Shown here one piece after another: positions 6,095 to 7,314 of a stretch of DNA of 7,314 nt. This DNA is from Gammaproteobacteria bacterium. Lineage in GTDB: Bacteria; Pseudomonadota; Gammaproteobacteria; Arenicellales; Arenicellaceae. The stretch's first letter is position 1. Each line of letters begins with the position of its first letter. The position numbers were made by a program, and so were the translations under genes. Location: assembly GCA_003485905.1 (NCBI GenBank), contig DNHK01000046.1, positions 1-7,314 on the forward strand, in the 5' to 3' direction. Under the pieces are notes generated by a model. The model saw nothing but the letters and a program-made list of their open reading frames with translations, made no database searches and was not told where the DNA came from.

Positions 6095-6216
6095 TCCAAG
6101 CCTCGTTGACTAATTAATGAGCGTCGGATTTCAGGTACTTTAGTAGAGGCTACTACTGATCTACAATTTGTCCAGTTACTATAGCTACTCAATCGCGACT
6201 CAACAAACCATTTAAT
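6095..6216. promoter_or_regulatory. Divergent regulatory region between msrA and the SRPBCC gene, with a TAGTAG/CTACTA dyad
   Basis: The most distinct element is TAGTAG-agg-CTACTA at 6141-6155, two perfect 6-bp arms around a 3-bp centre. It sits between the two genes and could be a shared operator. For the plus strand, TACAAT at 6162-6167 is a plausible -10 without a good -35. Read on the minus strand, TACTAA/CTAAAG within and beside the dyad could act as a -10 for msrA, with TTGTAG upstream. Core promoter assignments here are weak. Confidence 0.35.
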
Positions 6217-6774
6217 ATGAAGTTCGTTCGAATCATACAACTTGTAATGATGTTACCCCTAATGTTGGTTGCCATTGGCTATACCTTGCCACCTAGCAGC
6301 CATGCCGAAAGTGAAATCGTCATTCACGCTGAACCAAAATCAATTTATAGCTTCCTAAACACCCCTGGGAATCACCCCTTATGGGCGCCGTGGGTATACA
6401 ACCCACAACAACCAGCGGAACTTGAAATTTCAGGTAGTGCTGAAGGTAAAGGGGCCAAACTGTATTGGCGAAACACCGACAATGGCCTGCTCAGTGACAA
6501 GATAACGAACGGAGAAACAACTATTACATCGAGTATTCCGTATAAATTTCTTACCGGTGACCTCGTATTTAACAATGTGCCTACGGCATCATACAAATTC
6601 ACCATCTACAATAATAAGGCGAATACCCAGGCACGCATACTATTTCAATATCAATCACTAGAGAAAGGGCCAATGAATAGGTTAAGTGCAGCCATGTTTG
6701 GTAACGATATAAAATCCGAACTCGATATGTCATTAAATCGGTTAAAGTCAATCGCGGAAACCGTAAGCGACTAG
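6217..6774 (+). CDS. Exported SRPBCC (START-like/polyketide-cyclase fold) protein
   Basis: 185 residues. The N-terminus (basic MKFVR, hydrophobic core to about residue 22, then S-H-A at 28-30) is a Sec signal peptide with probable cleavage after Ala30, so the domain is expected in the periplasm. The mature part begins ESEIVIHAEPKSIYSFLNTP followed by GNHPLWAPW. This is the first strand, the A-P..I-type helix and the tryptophan-rich segment of the SRPBCC ligand-binding fold. A C-terminal long helix (LSAAMFGNDIKSELDMSLNRLKSIAETV) closes the cavity in this fold and matches the family pattern. SRPBCC proteins bind hydrophobic ligands or act as cyclases; the ligand here is unknown. No Shine-Dalgarno precedes the ATG; ATG codons at residues 11 and 12 are less likely starts because they would shorten the signal peptide. 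It is divergent from msrA and 83 bp upstream of the second msrA. Confidence 0.7.
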   Translation: MKFVRIIQLVMMLPLMLVAIGYTLPPSSHAESEIVIHAEPKSIYSFLNTPGNHPLWAPWVYNPQQPAELEISGSAEGKGAKLYWRNTDNGLLSDKITNGETTITSSIPYKFLTGDLVFNNVPTASYKFTIYNNKANTQARILFQYQSLEKGPMNRLSAAMFGNDIKSELDMSLNRLKSIAETVSD

Positions 6775-6792
6775 ATTGCCAATTATTAAATT

Positions 6793-6821
6793 ATAGACTT
6801 GCTTTGATATAGCCAGTCTAT
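6793..6821. repeat. Imperfect inverted repeat upstream of the second msrA
   Basis: ATAGACT-t-GCT (6793-6803) pairs with AGC-c-AGTCTAT (6811-6821) around a 7-nt loop: 7 bp, one mismatch, 3 bp. It lies just after the SRPBCC gene and is followed by a T-rich but interrupted stretch (TGTAGTATTTAAC, then CCTTTTT). It may be a weak terminator for that gene. It also overlaps possible -35 elements (TTGCTT at 6799, TTGATA at 6804) for the following msrA, so an operator role is possible. Confidence 0.4.
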
Positions 6822-6857
6822 TGTAGTATTTAACAACCTTTTTACAGAGATCCGCAT

Positions 6858-7314
6858 ATGAACTTACTGCTCCCACAACTAAATATTCGCATTATTAGAA
6901 TGGCGACAATTTCAGTTGTTGCAATCATCCTATTACACACAAATAGTTCTGTTGTTGCTGCAGAGCCCGCTACCGCCGTATTCGCGGGCGGATGCTTTTG
7001 GTGTACCGAATCAGATTTTGAAAAACTGGCAGGCGTTATCGAAGCAGAGTCGGGATATACCGATGGCCATGTAGAGAACCCTAGCTACAAGCAAGTTTCC
7101 GCAGGGGGAACCGGCCATACTGAAGGCGTTCTAGTTACCTATGACCCCGATGTGGTTAGCTACGAGGAACTTGTCGAATACTTCTGGCCAACGATAGACC
7201 CGACCCAAGCCGATGCCCAATTTTGTGATCACGGATCGCAATACCGTAGTGCTATTTATTACGACTCCCCTGAAGAGAAATCAATCGTCGAGGCGTCGCT
7301 TGCCAAGTTACAAG
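6858..7314 (+). CDS. msrA: Exported GCFWC-type peptide methionine sulfoxide reductase MsrA (3' end cut by window)
   Basis: The frame runs open from ATG 6858 to the window end, 152 codons plus one base. A Sec signal peptide is visible: basic patch near 11-14, hydrophobic core, and probable cleavage after A-A at 34-35 (SVVAA|EPATA). The enzyme is thus expected in the periplasm. The catalytic motif is G-G-C-F-W-C with nucleophile Cys46 and a second cysteine, Cys49, three residues on. This GCFWC class differs from the GCFWG class encoded at 5456-6094. Further MsrA signatures are SGYTDGHVENPSYKQVSAGG, TGHTEGV, and HGSQYRSAIYY preceded by Cys (QFCDHG). Met15 is an alternative start but would remove part of the basic region. 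The ribosome binding site is modest (CAGAGA, 7 nt before the ATG). It protects exported proteins from methionine oxidation by analogy with periplasmic Msr systems; its electron donor is not visible here. Confidence 0.92.
   Translation, partial: MNLLLPQLNIRIIRMATISVVAIILLHTNSSVVAAEPATAVFAGGCFWCTESDFEKLAGVIEAESGYTDGHVENPSYKQVSAGGTGHTEGVLVTYDPDVVSYEELVEYFWPTIDPTQADAQFCDHGSQYRSAIYYDSPEEKSIVEASLAKLQ

Noticed and set aside
1..7314. Mobile element, CRISPR array, defence island or tRNA in the window
   Set aside because: No transposase or integrase genes, terminal repeats, regularly spaced repeats, or tRNA-like cloverleaf sequences were seen; gene content is ordinary chromosomal.

Overview
The window looks like chromosomal DNA from a free-living gammaproteobacterium, possibly marine. 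This rests on an E. coli-like RimO and MsrA, a DUF6279-type lipoprotein, a textbook FNR/ANR box and moderate GC by eye. That is inference from gene content, not a taxonomic assignment. No mobile element, CRISPR array, tRNA or rRNA is visible.

Layout, left to right. (a) 1-1665, minus strand: the 5' end of an exported beta-propeller-like protein, cut by the window edge, lies downstream of a Tat-exported FrsA-like alpha/beta hydrolase. A probable Rho-independent terminator separates them, and the hydrolase has a good sigma70 promoter at 1720-1748. (b) 1666-2162: an intergenic stretch that is not empty. It holds dyad-symmetric sites, a perfect FNR/ANR box (1866-1879), and a 38-residue single-span membrane protein (1945-2061) with a near-ideal ribosome binding site. 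(c) 2163-3047, minus strand: a DUF6279-type lipoprotein, convergent with the small gene. (d) 3179-4951, plus strand: a two-gene unit of a DUF442/rhodanese-like sulfurtransferase followed 15 nt later by rimO, the methylthiotransferase for ribosomal protein S12. (e) 6094-5026, minus strand: cytoplasmic-type msrA overlapping a small lipoprotein gene. (f) 6217-7314, plus strand: an exported SRPBCC-fold protein, then a second, exported GCFWC-type MsrA cut by the window end.

Two functional themes can be read. Sulfur chemistry recurs: a persulfide-type transferase beside a methylthiolating radical-SAM enzyme, and two distinct methionine sulfoxide reductases, one cytoplasmic and one apparently periplasmic. 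Envelope location also recurs: six of the nine genes encode exported, lipid-anchored or membrane proteins. The most interesting item is the FNR-box-controlled 38-residue membrane protein, which could be an unrecognised small subunit or regulator tied to low-oxygen respiration. The second is the possible sulfur-donor partnership between the DUF442 protein and RimO.
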